Shown here one piece after another: positions 1 through 5,841 of a stretch of DNA of 6,996 nucleotides. Below the pieces are notes generated by a model. It was not told the origin of the DNA, did not search any database, and saw only the letters and a list, made by a program, of their open reading frames with translations. Both the position numbers and the translations under genes were made by a program. Position 1 is the first letter of the stretch, and each line of letters starts with the position of its first letter. Source of the DNA: an uncultured Pseudorhodoferax sp. (GTDB lineage Bacteria > Pseudomonadota > Gammaproteobacteria > Burkholderiales > Burkholderiaceae); assembly GCA_913776795.1 (NCBI GenBank), contig CAJYRH010000538.1, positions 1-6,996 of the forward strand, in the 5' to 3' direction.

Positions 1-255
1 CTCACCCTCGCCACGCACGGCCGCCGCGCTGGGCAGGAGATCTGCCACATGCAGGAAGGCCGCCCGTTCCAGGCCGATGTCGATGAAGGTGGACTGCATG
101 CCAGGCAGCACGCGCACCACCTTGCCCATGTAGACGTTGCCGACCAGGCCGCGCTCCAGCGTGCGTTCCAGGTGCAGCTCCTGCACTGCGCCGTGTTCGA
201 CGATGGCCACCCGCGTTTCCTGCGGCGACCAGTTGATCAGGATGTCCTGCTGCAT
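1..255 (-). CDS. rng: Ribonuclease G, N-terminal part (runs off the left edge)
   Basis: RNase G is a cytoplasmic endoribonuclease of the RNase E/G family; it matures the 5' end of 16S rRNA and helps degrade mRNA. Only 85 residues are in the window; the catalytic region lies beyond position 1. The translation begins MQQDILINWSPQETRVA and aligns without gaps, start to start, with the N-terminus of E. coli RNase G as I recall it. Further conserved blocks are ERGLVGNVYMGKVVRVLPGMQ (residues 35-55) and STFIDIGLERAAFLHVADLLP (55-75), which belong to the S1-like RNA-binding fold. I chose the ATG at 255 because of this alignment and an AAGGA four bases upstream. An in-frame GTG at 309 has a stronger Shine-Dalgarno and could give 18 more residues. 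The gap to the upstream aminotransferase gene is 107 bases, so rng may have its own promoter. Family identification is very secure; the exact start is less so. Confidence 0.95.
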   Translation of the reverse strand, partial: MQQDILINWSPQETRVAIVEHGAVQELHLERTLERGLVGNVYMGKVVRVLPGMQSTFIDIGLERAAFLHVADLLPSAAAVRGEGE

Positions 256-306
256 GTGGTCCTTGCTGTGGAGCGCGCGCGGTTGCCGCAGTTCGACGGC
301 GGGGCC

Positions 307-320
307 CACGGCGGCTCCTC
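307..320 (-). promoter_or_regulatory. Alternative GTG start with strong Shine-Dalgarno upstream of rng
   Basis: On the minus strand GAGGAG (315-320) stands five bases before a GTG (307-309) that is in frame with rng. The 18 intervening codons have no stop and 16 of them end in G or C, as in the neighbouring coding DNA. This could be the real rng start or a short leader. Homology favours the ATG at 255, so I list this as a site, not as the gene start. Confidence 0.4.
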
Positions 321-362
321 GTTGTTCGTGTTGTCCGGGCCGGATCGTACGCGCTCCATGCC

Positions 363-1349
363 TCAGCAAGCCGGCCAGGCGCGTACAAGCGCATCCTGGT
401 GCGCAGGTGCCAGCGCGGCCAGCCTTACATGGCCCGGCAGGCCGAAGGAGGCGCAGTCGCGCAACTGCACGCCAGCGGCGCGCAGCACGGCCAGGTCGCG
501 TGCCAGGCGCTGCGGCGCCGGAACGCGGGCGCAGAAGAAGTGGGTGTCGCTCGCCAGCACCTGCCAGCCGAGGGCGGCGCATGCATCCTGCTGGCGCGCT
601 TTCCAGCGGCGCAGCCGATCCAGGCTGGCGGCCAGCCAATCCTGGGCGGCGCCGCCGGTCCAGGCCTGCAGCATGGCCACACCGTGCGTGCCCACCGGCC
701 ACGACGGAGCCAGCTCTGCAAGACGCTGCAGCAGTGGCGCATGGCCATGCCGCGGCGCGATGGCATAGGCCGCACGAATGCCCGTCAGGCCCATGGCCTT
801 GTTCGGCGACCAGAGTTGCCAGACCTGTGCGCGCAATGCGTCGTCCAACGTCGGGCTGCCCTGCAGCCGCATGGGGGCATACGCGCAGTCCAGCACCAGC
901 GGCACGCCCGCCATCAGCGCCTGCACTTGCGCGGCCAGGCCTGCGTGGGCCTGGCCCAACGGCGAGGACGGCTCGCAGGCCCAGACCAATTGGGCCGGGG
1001 CATCCGTGCCTGACACCTGCATCCGGTGGGCACGCGCAGCCCAGGCGTAGTCGCCGTAGGCATGGGGCGGCACCTGCACGGCGGCGCCTGGCGCGGCCAC
1101 GGCGGCGCTGATGCGCATGATGAATTCACTGGCGCTGGCGGCCACGAGCACGCGCTCCGGGGCAACACCATGGAAGGCGGCAAGGCGTTCGCGCAGAGCG
1201 CCGTAGCCGGGATCGGGGTAGCGCACGGGGTCGGCGGCCTGCACGGCCTGCAGCGCCGCGGGGCATGGGCCGCAGGCATTGGCGTTGGTCGAGAAGTCGT
1301 GCGGCGCCGCGCCGGCCGCATCGGGCCCGCCGTGCACGCGCAAGGGCAT
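363..1349 (-). CDS. CobC/HisC-type PLP-dependent aminotransferase or decarboxylase
   Basis: A class I/II (fold-type I) pyridoxal-phosphate enzyme of 328 residues. Numbered from the ATG, the N-terminus has HGG (9-11) and DFSTNANACGPCP (18-30), like the HGG...DFS.N.NP.G.P opening of threonine-phosphate decarboxylases (CobC in this sense, CobD in Salmonella). RYPDPGYGALRERLA (43-57) and VLDCAYAPM (152-160; Asp154 and Tyr157 as cofactor contacts) follow. SPNKAMGLTGIRAAY (181-195) contains the PLP lysine, Lys184, and the C-terminal carboxylate-binding Arg is likely Arg308 in HVRLA. The motif usually written NNPTG reads SSPLG here (128-132), so the invariant Asn is Ser129. No cobalamin or histidine genes are nearby, so the substrate is unknown. 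The SRPBCC gene ends 36 bases upstream. A GTG at 1367 would add six residues; I prefer the ATG because it places HGG as in the family. Neither start has a clear Shine-Dalgarno. Confidence 0.85.
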   Translation of the reverse strand: MPLRVHGGPDAAGAAPHDFSTNANACGPCPAALQAVQAADPVRYPDPGYGALRERLAAFHGVAPERVLVAASASEFIMRISAAVAAPGAAVQVPPHAYGDYAWAARAHRMQVSGTDAPAQLVWACEPSSPLGQAHAGLAAQVQALMAGVPLVLDCAYAPMRLQGSPTLDDALRAQVWQLWSPNKAMGLTGIRAAYAIAPRHGHAPLLQRLAELAPSWPVGTHGVAMLQAWTGGAAQDWLAASLDRLRRWKARQQDACAALGWQVLASDTHFFCARVPAPQRLARDLAVLRAAGVQLRDCASFGLPGHVRLAALAPAHQDALVRAWPAC

Positions 1350-1385
1350 CGGGTCAGCGCCGCCCACGGCGCGGCAAGGCCTGCC

Positions 1386-1844
1386 TCATGCGCCGTCGGG
1401 GATCTCAGCCTCGACCAGCTGCGCCAGCAGGATCGGCGACTCCTGCCAGCCCAGCATGCACGCGGCTGCCGGAACCATGGCGGCAATGCCTTCCTGGGCC
1501 ACGTGCATCTCGGTACCGACCAGCACCTGCTTCAGCTGCACCGTGACCTGCATCTCGCCAGGCAGGTCGGGATCGTCGAAGCAGTCGGTGTAGCGCAACC
1601 GCTCGCCGGGCACCAGTTCCAGGTAGGTGCCACCGAAGCTGTGGCTGCTGCCCGTCGCGAAGTTCGTGAGCGACACCCGGTGGCTGCCACCCACACGGGC
1701 CTCCATGGCATGGACCCTGGCCGTGAAGCCGTGCGGCGGCAGCCATCTGACCACGGCGTCGGGGTCGAGGAAAGCGCGGTAGACACGCTCAGGCGGCGCA
1801 CGCAGGACGCGGTGCAGGCGGACGGTCTGGGTGGATGCGGACAT
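1386..1844 (-). CDS. SRPBCC family protein (AHSA1-like domain)
   Basis: A 152-residue single-domain protein of the SRPBCC/Bet v1-like superfamily, closest to the activator-of-Hsp90-ATPase-like (AHSA1, COG3832) group. These domains form a deep hydrophobic pocket for small ligands; most bacterial members have no known function. The family pattern is complete: RAPPERVYRAFLDPDAVVRWLPP (15-37), a GG turn near 52, HSFGGTYLELVPGERLRYTD (68-87) and the C-terminal helix LGWQESPILLAQLVE (131-145). There is no signal peptide or membrane segment, so it is probably cytoplasmic. I start at the ATG at 1844, where family similarity begins. The frame is open up to a GTG at 1916, giving 176 residues, but those extra 24 residues look unlike the family; no start has a convincing Shine-Dalgarno. 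It lies between the unknown basic-headed protein and the aminotransferase and is probably co-transcribed with both. Confidence 0.87.
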   Translation of the reverse strand: MSASTQTVRLHRVLRAPPERVYRAFLDPDAVVRWLPPHGFTARVHAMEARVGGSHRVSLTNFATGSSHSFGGTYLELVPGERLRYTDCFDDPDLPGEMQVTVQLKQVLVGTEMHVAQEGIAAMVPAAACMLGWQESPILLAQLVEAEIPDGA

Positions 1845-1922
1845 GCGGTACTGCTGATCAAGCCGAGGACGATCCTCTGCACCCACGACGGACAGGGTGT
1901 GGGCCGGCCTCGACACGTAGGA

Positions 1923-2234
1923 TCAGGACTTGGTCTTGGCCTGCCTGGCCATGTCCTCGGCCAGCAGCCGGCGCACCTCGAGCGCGTCCAGCGCGTAAGG
2001 AAGCAACGAGATGGCGTGCTCGGGCCGCGCCTTCTCGCCGAACACGGCCTGCGTGGCCGACCACATGAACTCCAGCGTCTCGGTGACCTCGCCCAATGCG
2101 TCGCGCGTCATGTTGGGCAACAGGGCCTCGGCCTGCGCGGCCTTGGCCGCAGCCGTCGGGGCGAGCTTGCGCTTGGCAGCCGCGGTCTTGGATGCAGGAA
2201 TGGCAGGCTTGCGGGCTGGCTTGGCGGTCTTCAC
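1923..2234 (-). CDS. Protein of unknown function with Lys/Ala/Pro-rich head
   Basis: I do not recognise this 103-residue protein. Residues 1-36 are Ala, Lys and Pro with almost no acidic residues (KTAKPARKPAIPASKTAAAK near the start), resembling histone H1-like tails and likely disordered. Residues 37-103 look folded and helical, with amphipathic stretches such as MTRDALGEVTETLEFMWSAT (42-61) and a Leu/Ala-rich helix ending RRLLAEDMARQAKTKS (88-103). There is no signal peptide or transmembrane segment. The start is a GTG at 2234, chosen because AGAGGAG lies five bases upstream, the best Shine-Dalgarno in the window; the frame continues upstream to 2369 but without a comparable site. It is the first of three accessory genes between maf and rng and follows a 249-base non-coding gap, so it may begin a transcript. 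The basic head suggests binding to nucleic acid or ribosome, but that is inference. Coding status is fairly secure; function is unknown. Confidence 0.75.
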   Translation of the reverse strand: MKTAKPARKPAIPASKTAAAKRKLAPTAAAKAAQAEALLPNMTRDALGEVTETLEFMWSATQAVFGEKARPEHAISLLPYALDALEVRRLLAEDMARQAKTKS

Positions 2235-2239
2235 GTCGG

Positions 2240-2246
2240 CTCCTCT
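2240..2246 (-). promoter_or_regulatory. Strong Shine-Dalgarno that fixes the GTG start at 2234
   Basis: Minus-strand AGAGGAG is complementary to the 3' end of 16S rRNA and ends five bases before GTG 2234-2232. It decides the start of the unknown basic-headed protein. Confidence 0.7.
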
Positions 2247-2271
2247 GTCGTGTGGGTCTGGGTGTGGCGCG

Positions 2272-2277
2272 AGTGTA
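2272..2277 (-). promoter_or_regulatory. Possible sigma-70 -10 element (TACACT) for the three accessory genes
   Basis: On the minus strand TACACT matches TATAAT at four of six positions, including the most conserved first two and last bases, and would give a 5' leader of roughly 30 bases before GTG 2234. The best -35-like sequence 16 bases upstream (CTGGAT, 2294-2299) is poor. The position is reasonable, but the match is weak. Confidence 0.3.
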
Positions 2278-2337
2278 GTCCTGCCCTGCGCCAATCCAGC
2301 CCGGGCACACCCGCGTTCATGCATACAGTCGGTTGCC

Positions 2338-2380
2338 GCCCGCAAGGCCGATGCCGCACCACCGTGCACGGTTTGCGGGC
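2338..2380. repeat. Inverted repeat with nested 12-bp palindrome in the maf downstream gap
   Basis: Perfect 8-base arms GCCCGCAA (2338-2345) and TTGCGGGC (2373-2380) enclose 27 bases whose right half is the perfect palindrome ACCGTGCACGGT (2361-2372). A second short palindrome, CCTGCGGCAGG (2384-2394), follows directly. None is followed by a T-run on either strand, so a classical intrinsic terminator is unlikely. An operator, or an RNA hairpin in the transcript between maf and the next gene, is possible. In DNA this GC-rich some such pairing is expected by chance. Confidence 0.4.
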
Positions 2381-2415
2381 AATCCTGCGGCAGGCCGCAC
2401 GGACATTGGCGCAGC

Positions 2416-2440
2416 GGGGACGCTTCCCAGGCCTGTCCCC
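2416..2440. repeat. Small stem-loop 44 bases downstream of maf
   Basis: Arms GGGGAC (2416-2421) and GTCCCC (2435-2440) flank 13 bases. It lies 44 bases beyond the maf stop in the direction of transcription. It could stabilise the 3' end or weakly terminate the housekeeping transcript, but it lacks the following U-tract. Confidence 0.3.
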
Positions 2441-2483
2441 AGCGATATCCACAGGTCGCAGGGACAACTCCGCCGCACTGGCC

Positions 2484-3086
2484 TCAGCAGTCGATGCCAG
2501 CCTGGCGCAGCAGCTGCGCGGTTTCGAACAGAGGCAGGCCCATGATGCCGGTGTAGCTCCCGCGCAGCGTGCGGATGAAGGCCTGCGCCCTGCCCTGCAC
2601 GGCATAAGCGCCGGCCTTGCCGAGCGGCTCGCCGCTGGACACGTAGGCGCTGATCTGGGCAGGCGTGAGCCGATCGAAACAGACCTCGGACACGCTGAGC
2701 GCCTCCAGGCGTCGACCACCGTGCTGCACGGCCACTGCCGTCAGCACGCGGTGCGTGCGGCCCGAGAGCGCGGCCAGCATGCTCGCTGCGTCCTGCGCGT
2801 CCTCGGGCTTGCCGAGGATGCGCCGGCCCAGCGCCACGGTGGTGTCGGCGCACAGCACTGGGGGACCTGGCAGGCCGCGCGCGCGCTGGCGTGCCACGGC
2901 CGCGTCGAGCTTCAACGCCGTCACGCGCTGCACGTAACGCGCGGGCGCCTCGCGGCCGCGCACGGCCTCGAGCGCCTCGGCGTCCTCGCCGGGCTCGGCC
3001 AGCAGCAGTTCGTGGCGCACGCCGATCTGCTCGAGCAACTGGCGCCGGCGCGGACTCTGCGAGGCAAGGTAGACGAAATCGGACAT
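2484..3086 (-). CDS. maf: Maf-family nucleoside triphosphate pyrophosphatase (YhdE type, dTTP/UTP)
   Basis: Maf proteins hydrolyse non-canonical or particular nucleoside triphosphates to the monophosphate and pyrophosphate in the cytoplasm. This 200-residue protein has the usual length and all family signatures: LASQSPRR (7-14), the metal/base site ADTTV (80-84, Asp81), GKPEDA (92-97, Lys93), SGEPLGKAGAYAVQG (151-165) and GSYTGIMGLPLFET (176-189). The last two blocks resemble E. coli YhdE, whose preferred substrates are dTTP and UTP, more than YceF (7-methyl-GTP); the substrate call is inference from that similarity. It starts at an ATG 11 bases after the rlmH TAG stop, with only a weak Shine-Dalgarno, and closes the housekeeping block. 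A 249-base gap follows, where rng would be expected in related genomes. Confidence 0.95.
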   Translation of the reverse strand: MSDFVYLASQSPRRRQLLEQIGVRHELLLAEPGEDAEALEAVRGREAPARYVQRVTALKLDAAVARQRARGLPGPPVLCADTTVALGRRILGKPEDAQDAASMLAALSGRTHRVLTAVAVQHGGRRLEALSVSEVCFDRLTPAQISAYVSSGEPLGKAGAYAVQGRAQAFIRTLRGSYTGIMGLPLFETAQLLRQAGIDC

Positions 3087-3097
3087 GCCGCTAGAAC

Positions 3098-3577
3098 CTA
3101 CTCGCGGTGGTAGGGATGGTTGGCGTTGATGGACCAGGCGCGGTAGAGCTGCTCGATCAGCAGCACGCGCGCCATGGCGTGCGGCAGCGTCAGGTCGGAC
3201 AGGCGGATGCGTTCTTGCGCAGCCTGGCGGAAGGCCGGCTCCAGGCCATCGGGTCCGCCGATCACCAGAGCCACACCGTCGCCTTCGAGCTGCCAGGTCG
3301 ACAGCCGCGTGGCAAGGGCCTGGGTGGTCAGCGTGGTGCCGCGCTCGTCGAGCGCGACCACGTGCGCATTGCGGCCCACGGCCGATGCAATGGCAGTCTC
3401 GATGCGTTCGCGCTCGGCAGCCTGCATCTGGGCCACGGTGCGCGAGCCGCGCGGCTCGGTCTTGACGGCCCGCAATTCGACGCGGAGTTCGGGGGGAAAG
3501 CGCTTGGCGTAGTCGTCGTAGGCCGTCTGTGCCCAGTCGGGCATCCGCAGCCCCACGGCGACGATGACGAGCTTCAC
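3098..3577 (-). CDS. rlmH: 23S rRNA (pseudouridine(1915)-N(3))-methyltransferase RlmH
   Basis: RlmH is a SPOUT-class, knotted S-adenosylmethionine-dependent methyltransferase. It acts as a dimer on the assembled 70S ribosome, methylating N3 of pseudouridine 1915 in helix 69 of 23S rRNA. The 159 residues are close to the family length. It starts [15 protein letters not shown], has ALDERG (75-80), the SAM-binding loop VIGGPDGL (105-112), [15 protein letters not shown] (126-140) and the invariant end YRAWSI..HPYHRE (145-159). The start is a GTG at 3577, seven bases after the rsfS stop; no ATG is available at the conserved position and no good Shine-Dalgarno is visible, so translation is probably coupled to rsfS. 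The rsfS-rlmH pairing is common in bacteria, and both products act on the ribosome. Confidence 0.97.
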   Translation of the reverse strand: MKLVIVAVGLRMPDWAQTAYDDYAKRFPPELRVELRAVKTEPRGSRTVAQMQAAERERIETAIASAVGRNAHVVALDERGTTLTTQALATRLSTWQLEGDGVALVIGGPDGLEPAFRQAAQERIRLSDLTLPHAMARVLLIEQLYRAWSINANHPYHRE

Positions 3578-3584
3578 GCGCGGA

Positions 3585-4319
3585 TCAGGCGCGGCGCGGG
3601 GCGGCCTTCTTGGCCGGCGCAGCCTTCTTGGCCGCGGCAGCCTTCTTCGCCGCCGCGGGCTTGCCGACGACGATGGTCTTGGGCTTGGCCACGGCCTTCA
3701 GCGGCGCCTTCCTGGCAGGTGCGGCGCTCTTGGCCGCCGGTGCGGCCTTCTTCGCTGGCGCCTTCTTGCGGGCCGGCGCCTCGACCACCGGGCGCTCGGG
3801 CGCATATTCGGGCTCGGGCTTGCGGGCCTTCCTGGCGGCGGCGGACTTGCCGGCTGGCGTCTTGGCCGCGCCCTTCGTGGCGACAACCTTGTTGGCCGGG
3901 GCCTTCGCGACCGCCCTGACGGGCGCGGCAGGCTTGGGCGCGCCCAGCTTCAGGCGCACGGGCTTGTCGCCCCACAGTTCTTCCAGGTGGTAGTACTGGC
4001 GGATGCTGGGCTGCATGATGTGAACCACCGCTGGGCCGCAGTCCACGATGATCCACTCGCCGTTGTCCTCGCCCTCGATGCGCGGCTTGGCGAAACCGGC
4101 GTCGCGCACGGCATCGCGAACGCTGGCCGCCAGTGCGCGGGTCTGGCGGTTGGAGGTGCCGGAGGCGACGATCACGCGCTCGAACAGCGGGGACAGGTGC
4201 TCGGTATTGAAGACCTGGATGTCCTGCGCCTTGACGTCTTCGAGGCCATCGATGATGGACCTCTGCAGCTTCTGGGTGTCTTTCTTGGCGGCGGATTCCG
4301 TGGAGGGGCCAGTGGTCAT
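3585..4319 (-). CDS. rsfS: Ribosome silencing factor RsfS with a long basic C-terminal tail
   Basis: RsfS (RsfA, formerly YbeB/Iojap) binds uL14 on the 50S subunit and blocks subunit joining when nutrients are short. The core is residues 13-125: [21 protein letters not shown] (17-37), [12 protein letters not shown] (53-64) and [14 protein letters not shown] (89-102) followed by YYHLEELW (109-116). The family is usually about 105-120 residues; this one has 244. The extra 119 residues (126-244) are mainly Ala, Lys and Pro with KKAAP-like repeats, interrupted by an acidic patch [12 protein letters not shown] (169-180). The tail is histone H1-like and probably disordered. Its DNA stays in frame with no stop and shows the same G/C-rich third positions, so it is coding and not a read-through artefact. 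The ATG overlaps the nadD stop as ATGA and has no Shine-Dalgarno, indicating coupling to nadD. The core assignment is very secure; the role of the tail is unknown. Confidence 0.95.
   Translation of the reverse strand: MTTGPSTESAAKKDTQKLQRSIIDGLEDVKAQDIQVFNTEHLSPLFERVIVASGTSNRQTRALAASVRDAVRDAGFAKPRIEGEDNGEWIIVDCGPAVVHIMQPSIRQYYHLEELWGDKPVRLKLGAPKPAAPVRAVAKAPANKVVATKGAAKTPAGKSAAARKARKPEPEYAPERPVVEAPARKKAPAKKAAPAAKSAAPARKAPLKAVAKPKTIVVGKPAAAKKAAAAKKAAPAKKAAPRRA
3601..3654. repeat. Three tandem 18-bp units inside the rsfS tail
   Basis: Units 3601-3618, 3619-3636 and 3637-3654 share the form GCnGCCTTCTTsGCCGsC with two or three differences between neighbours. On the minus strand they encode the Ala/Lys stretch at RsfS residues 222-240. 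Copy number could change by slippage without breaking the frame. Confidence 0.75.
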
Positions 4320-4915
4320 CGAGCGGTTCGGTAGAGGTGGTGTTGGTCAATATAGCCTGCAACGGCGGGGGGAACCAGATGGGCGATGCCCTGGCCCGAA
4401 GCGACGCGCTGGCGTATTTCGGTGGCGCTGGTCGCCACCGGTTGGGTGTGGAGGAACTCGATTGTCGCGCCGGGCCATGCCAGTTCGGGCAGTTGGCCCT
4501 GGGGCGCGGCGTCGTCCACGCGGGCGGCGACGCACAGGGTGGCCAGCTTCACGATCTCCTGCCATTCGCGCCAGCTGGTCAGCGCACGTGCCTGGTCGGA
4601 TCCGATCAGCAGATGCAGCCGGGCGCGAGGATAGCCGATTTGCAGTTCCCGGAGACTGTCCACCGTGAAGCTGGGGCCGCTGCGCTCGATCTCGCGCGCG
4701 TCCACCACCACGCCGGGAATGTGCTCGAAAGCGAGTTCGGCCATGACCAGGCGGTGCACGGCGTCGGTGGGCTGCTTCGGGCGGTGCCAGGGCTGGCCGG
4801 TGGGCAGCACGTGCAGGCGTTCGAGCTGCCACTGGGCCATGGCGGCCCGCACCAGATCCACATGGGTGTTGTGTGGCGGGTCGAACGCACCGCCGTAGAC
4901 GCCGATGCGTTGCAT
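4316..4915 (-). CDS. nadD: Nicotinate-nucleotide adenylyltransferase NadD
   Basis: NadD transfers AMP from ATP to nicotinate mononucleotide, making deamido-NAD in NAD biosynthesis. The 199 residues have the nucleotidyltransferase fold motifs: GVYGGAFDPPHNTH (5-18) for the ATP phosphates, LLIGSDQA (102-109) and the C-terminal SATEIR (163-168), the counterpart of the ISSTxIR signature. In the H-x-G-H motif the Gly is replaced (HNTH); both histidines remain, and I believe Ala or Thr occurs here in other betaproteobacterial NadD proteins. The start is the ATG at 4915, placing GGAFDPPH as in the family, 11 bases after the hemF stop with a weak Shine-Dalgarno. The open frame reaching further upstream into hemF is not used. 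The stop overlaps the rsfS start by four bases; nadD-rsfS-rlmH is a common bacterial cluster. Confidence 0.96.
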   Translation of the reverse strand: MQRIGVYGGAFDPPHNTHVDLVRAAMAQWQLERLHVLPTGQPWHRPKQPTDAVHRLVMAELAFEHIPGVVVDAREIERSGPSFTVDSLRELQIGYPRARLHLLIGSDQARALTSWREWQEIVKLATLCVAARVDDAAPQGQLPELAWPGATIEFLHTQPVATSATEIRQRVASGQGIAHLVPPAVAGYIDQHHLYRTAR

Positions 4916-4926
4916 GGTCGGGTGGC

Positions 4927-5841
4927 TCAGATCCAAGTGCGGGGCACCAGGAAGTGCTCGGTCAGCCGCGCCTCGGCGGAGCCGGGCTCGGGAACATGGC
5001 GGTACGACCAGGCCGCTTGCGGCGGCATCGACAGCAAGATGGATTCGGTGCGGCCGCCGGACTGCAGGCCGAAGTGCGTGCCGCGGTCCCAGACCAGGTT
5101 GAACTCCACGTAGCGGCCACGCCGGTACAGCTGGAAGGCGCGCTCGCGCTCGCCCCAAGCCATGCCTTTGCGGCGCTCCAGGATGGGCAGGTAGGCGCCC
5201 AGGAAGGCCGCGCCCACGGCCTGGGTCATGGCAGCGCTGCGCTCCATGCCGAGCTCGGAGAAATCGTCGAAGAAGACGCCGCCGATGCCCCGCGCCTCCT
5301 GCCGGTGCTTGAGGAGGAAGTATTCGTCGCACCATTGCTTGAAGCGCGGGTACTTGTCGTCGCCGAAGGGCGTGAGCGCGTCGCGGCACGACTGGTGAAA
5401 GTGCCGCGCGTCCTCATCGAACCCGTAGACGGGCGTGAGATCCATGCCCCCGCCGAACCAGCACACGGGCGTCTCGCCGGGATGCCCGGCCGCGATCATG
5501 CGCACGTTCATGTGCACGGTGGGTGCATAAGGATTGCGCGGGTGGAACACCAGCGAAACACCCATGGCCTCGAAGGGCGCGCCCGCGATCTGCGGGCGGT
5601 GCTGCGTGGCCGAAGGCGGCAGCTTCGGGCCCCGCACATGGGAAAAGCCGCAGCCCGCGCGCTCGAAGACAGCGCCGTTTTCCAGGATGCGGGTCGTGCC
5701 CTCCCCCTGCAGGGCCTCGTCGGCACCCTTGGTCCAGCAGTCGGTCAGGAACGTGCCGCCGTCCACGGCCGCCGCGGCGTTGCAGATCTCGTCCTGCAGG
5801 CCCTGGAGCCAGGCCGCGAAGCCGGTGGCGACGACCGTCAT
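4927..5841 (-). CDS. hemF: Oxygen-dependent coproporphyrinogen III oxidase HemF
   Basis: HemF oxidatively decarboxylates two propionate side chains of coproporphyrinogen III to give protoporphyrinogen IX, using O2, in the cytoplasm. The 304 residues match the E. coli protein along the whole length: FSHVRG (66-71), [24 protein letters not shown] (91-114, including the conserved active-site His110), [10 protein letters not shown] (128-137), [11 protein letters not shown] (184-194), [19 protein letters not shown] (240-258) and [19 protein letters not shown] (259-277). It ends HFLVPRTWI, like family members. The ATG overlaps the purD stop as ATGA with no visible Shine-Dalgarno, so translation is probably coupled to purD. 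The enzyme needs oxygen, so the organism makes heme at least partly under aerobic conditions; an anaerobic HemN, if present, is elsewhere. Nothing is odd in the sequence. Confidence 0.97.
   Translation of the reverse strand: MTVVATGFAAWLQGLQDEICNAAAAVDGGTFLTDCWTKGADEALQGEGTTRILENGAVFERAGCGFSHVRGPKLPPSATQHRPQIAGAPFEAMGVSLVFHPRNPYAPTVHMNVRMIAAGHPGETPVCWFGGGMDLTPVYGFDEDARHFHQSCRDALTPFGDDKYPRFKQWCDEYFLLKHRQEARGIGGVFFDDFSELGMERSAAMTQAVGAAFLGAYLPILERRKGMAWGERERAFQLYRRGRYVEFNLVWDRGTHFGLQSGGRTESILLSMPPQAAWSYRHVPEPGSAEARLTEHFLVPRTWI

Noticed and set aside
344..349. Minus-strand TACGAT as a -10 element for rng
   Set aside because: Four of six matches, but the nearest TTG-type -35 is only about 14 bases away, so the spacing is wrong.
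2..394. Minus-strand open frame of 130 codons at the left edge
   Set aside because: It is Arg/Pro/Gly-rich and out of frame with both RNase G and the aminotransferase, whose C-terminal codons it overlaps.
1865..1877. GAGGA-CGA-TCCTC-type short palindrome upstream of the SRPBCC gene
   Set aside because: A five-base stem without a T-run; too small to call a terminator or operator.
2445..2453. ATATCCACA, one mismatch from a DnaA box
   Set aside because: A single imperfect copy, with no cluster of boxes, AT-rich region or dnaA/dnaN/parAB genes nearby. It is expected by chance.
1026..3113. A plus-strand open frame of 695 codons, antisense to several genes and the gap after maf
   Set aside because: High GC leaves few stops. 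It lies opposite well-supported genes (aminotransferase, SRPBCC, maf), its protein is His/Gly/Arg/Ala-rich with no recognisable family, and it crosses gene boundaries with no feature of its own.
3564..4334. Plus-strand Gly/Leu/Arg-rich open frame of 256 codons opposite rsfS
   Set aside because: It mirrors the repetitive Ala/Lys tail and core of RsfS. The low complexity follows from the sense repeat, and RsfS is a clear homologue.
4916..5389. Upstream extension of the nadD frame into hemF
   Set aside because: It overlaps the conserved C-terminal half of hemF, and the NadD family start fits the ATG at 4915.
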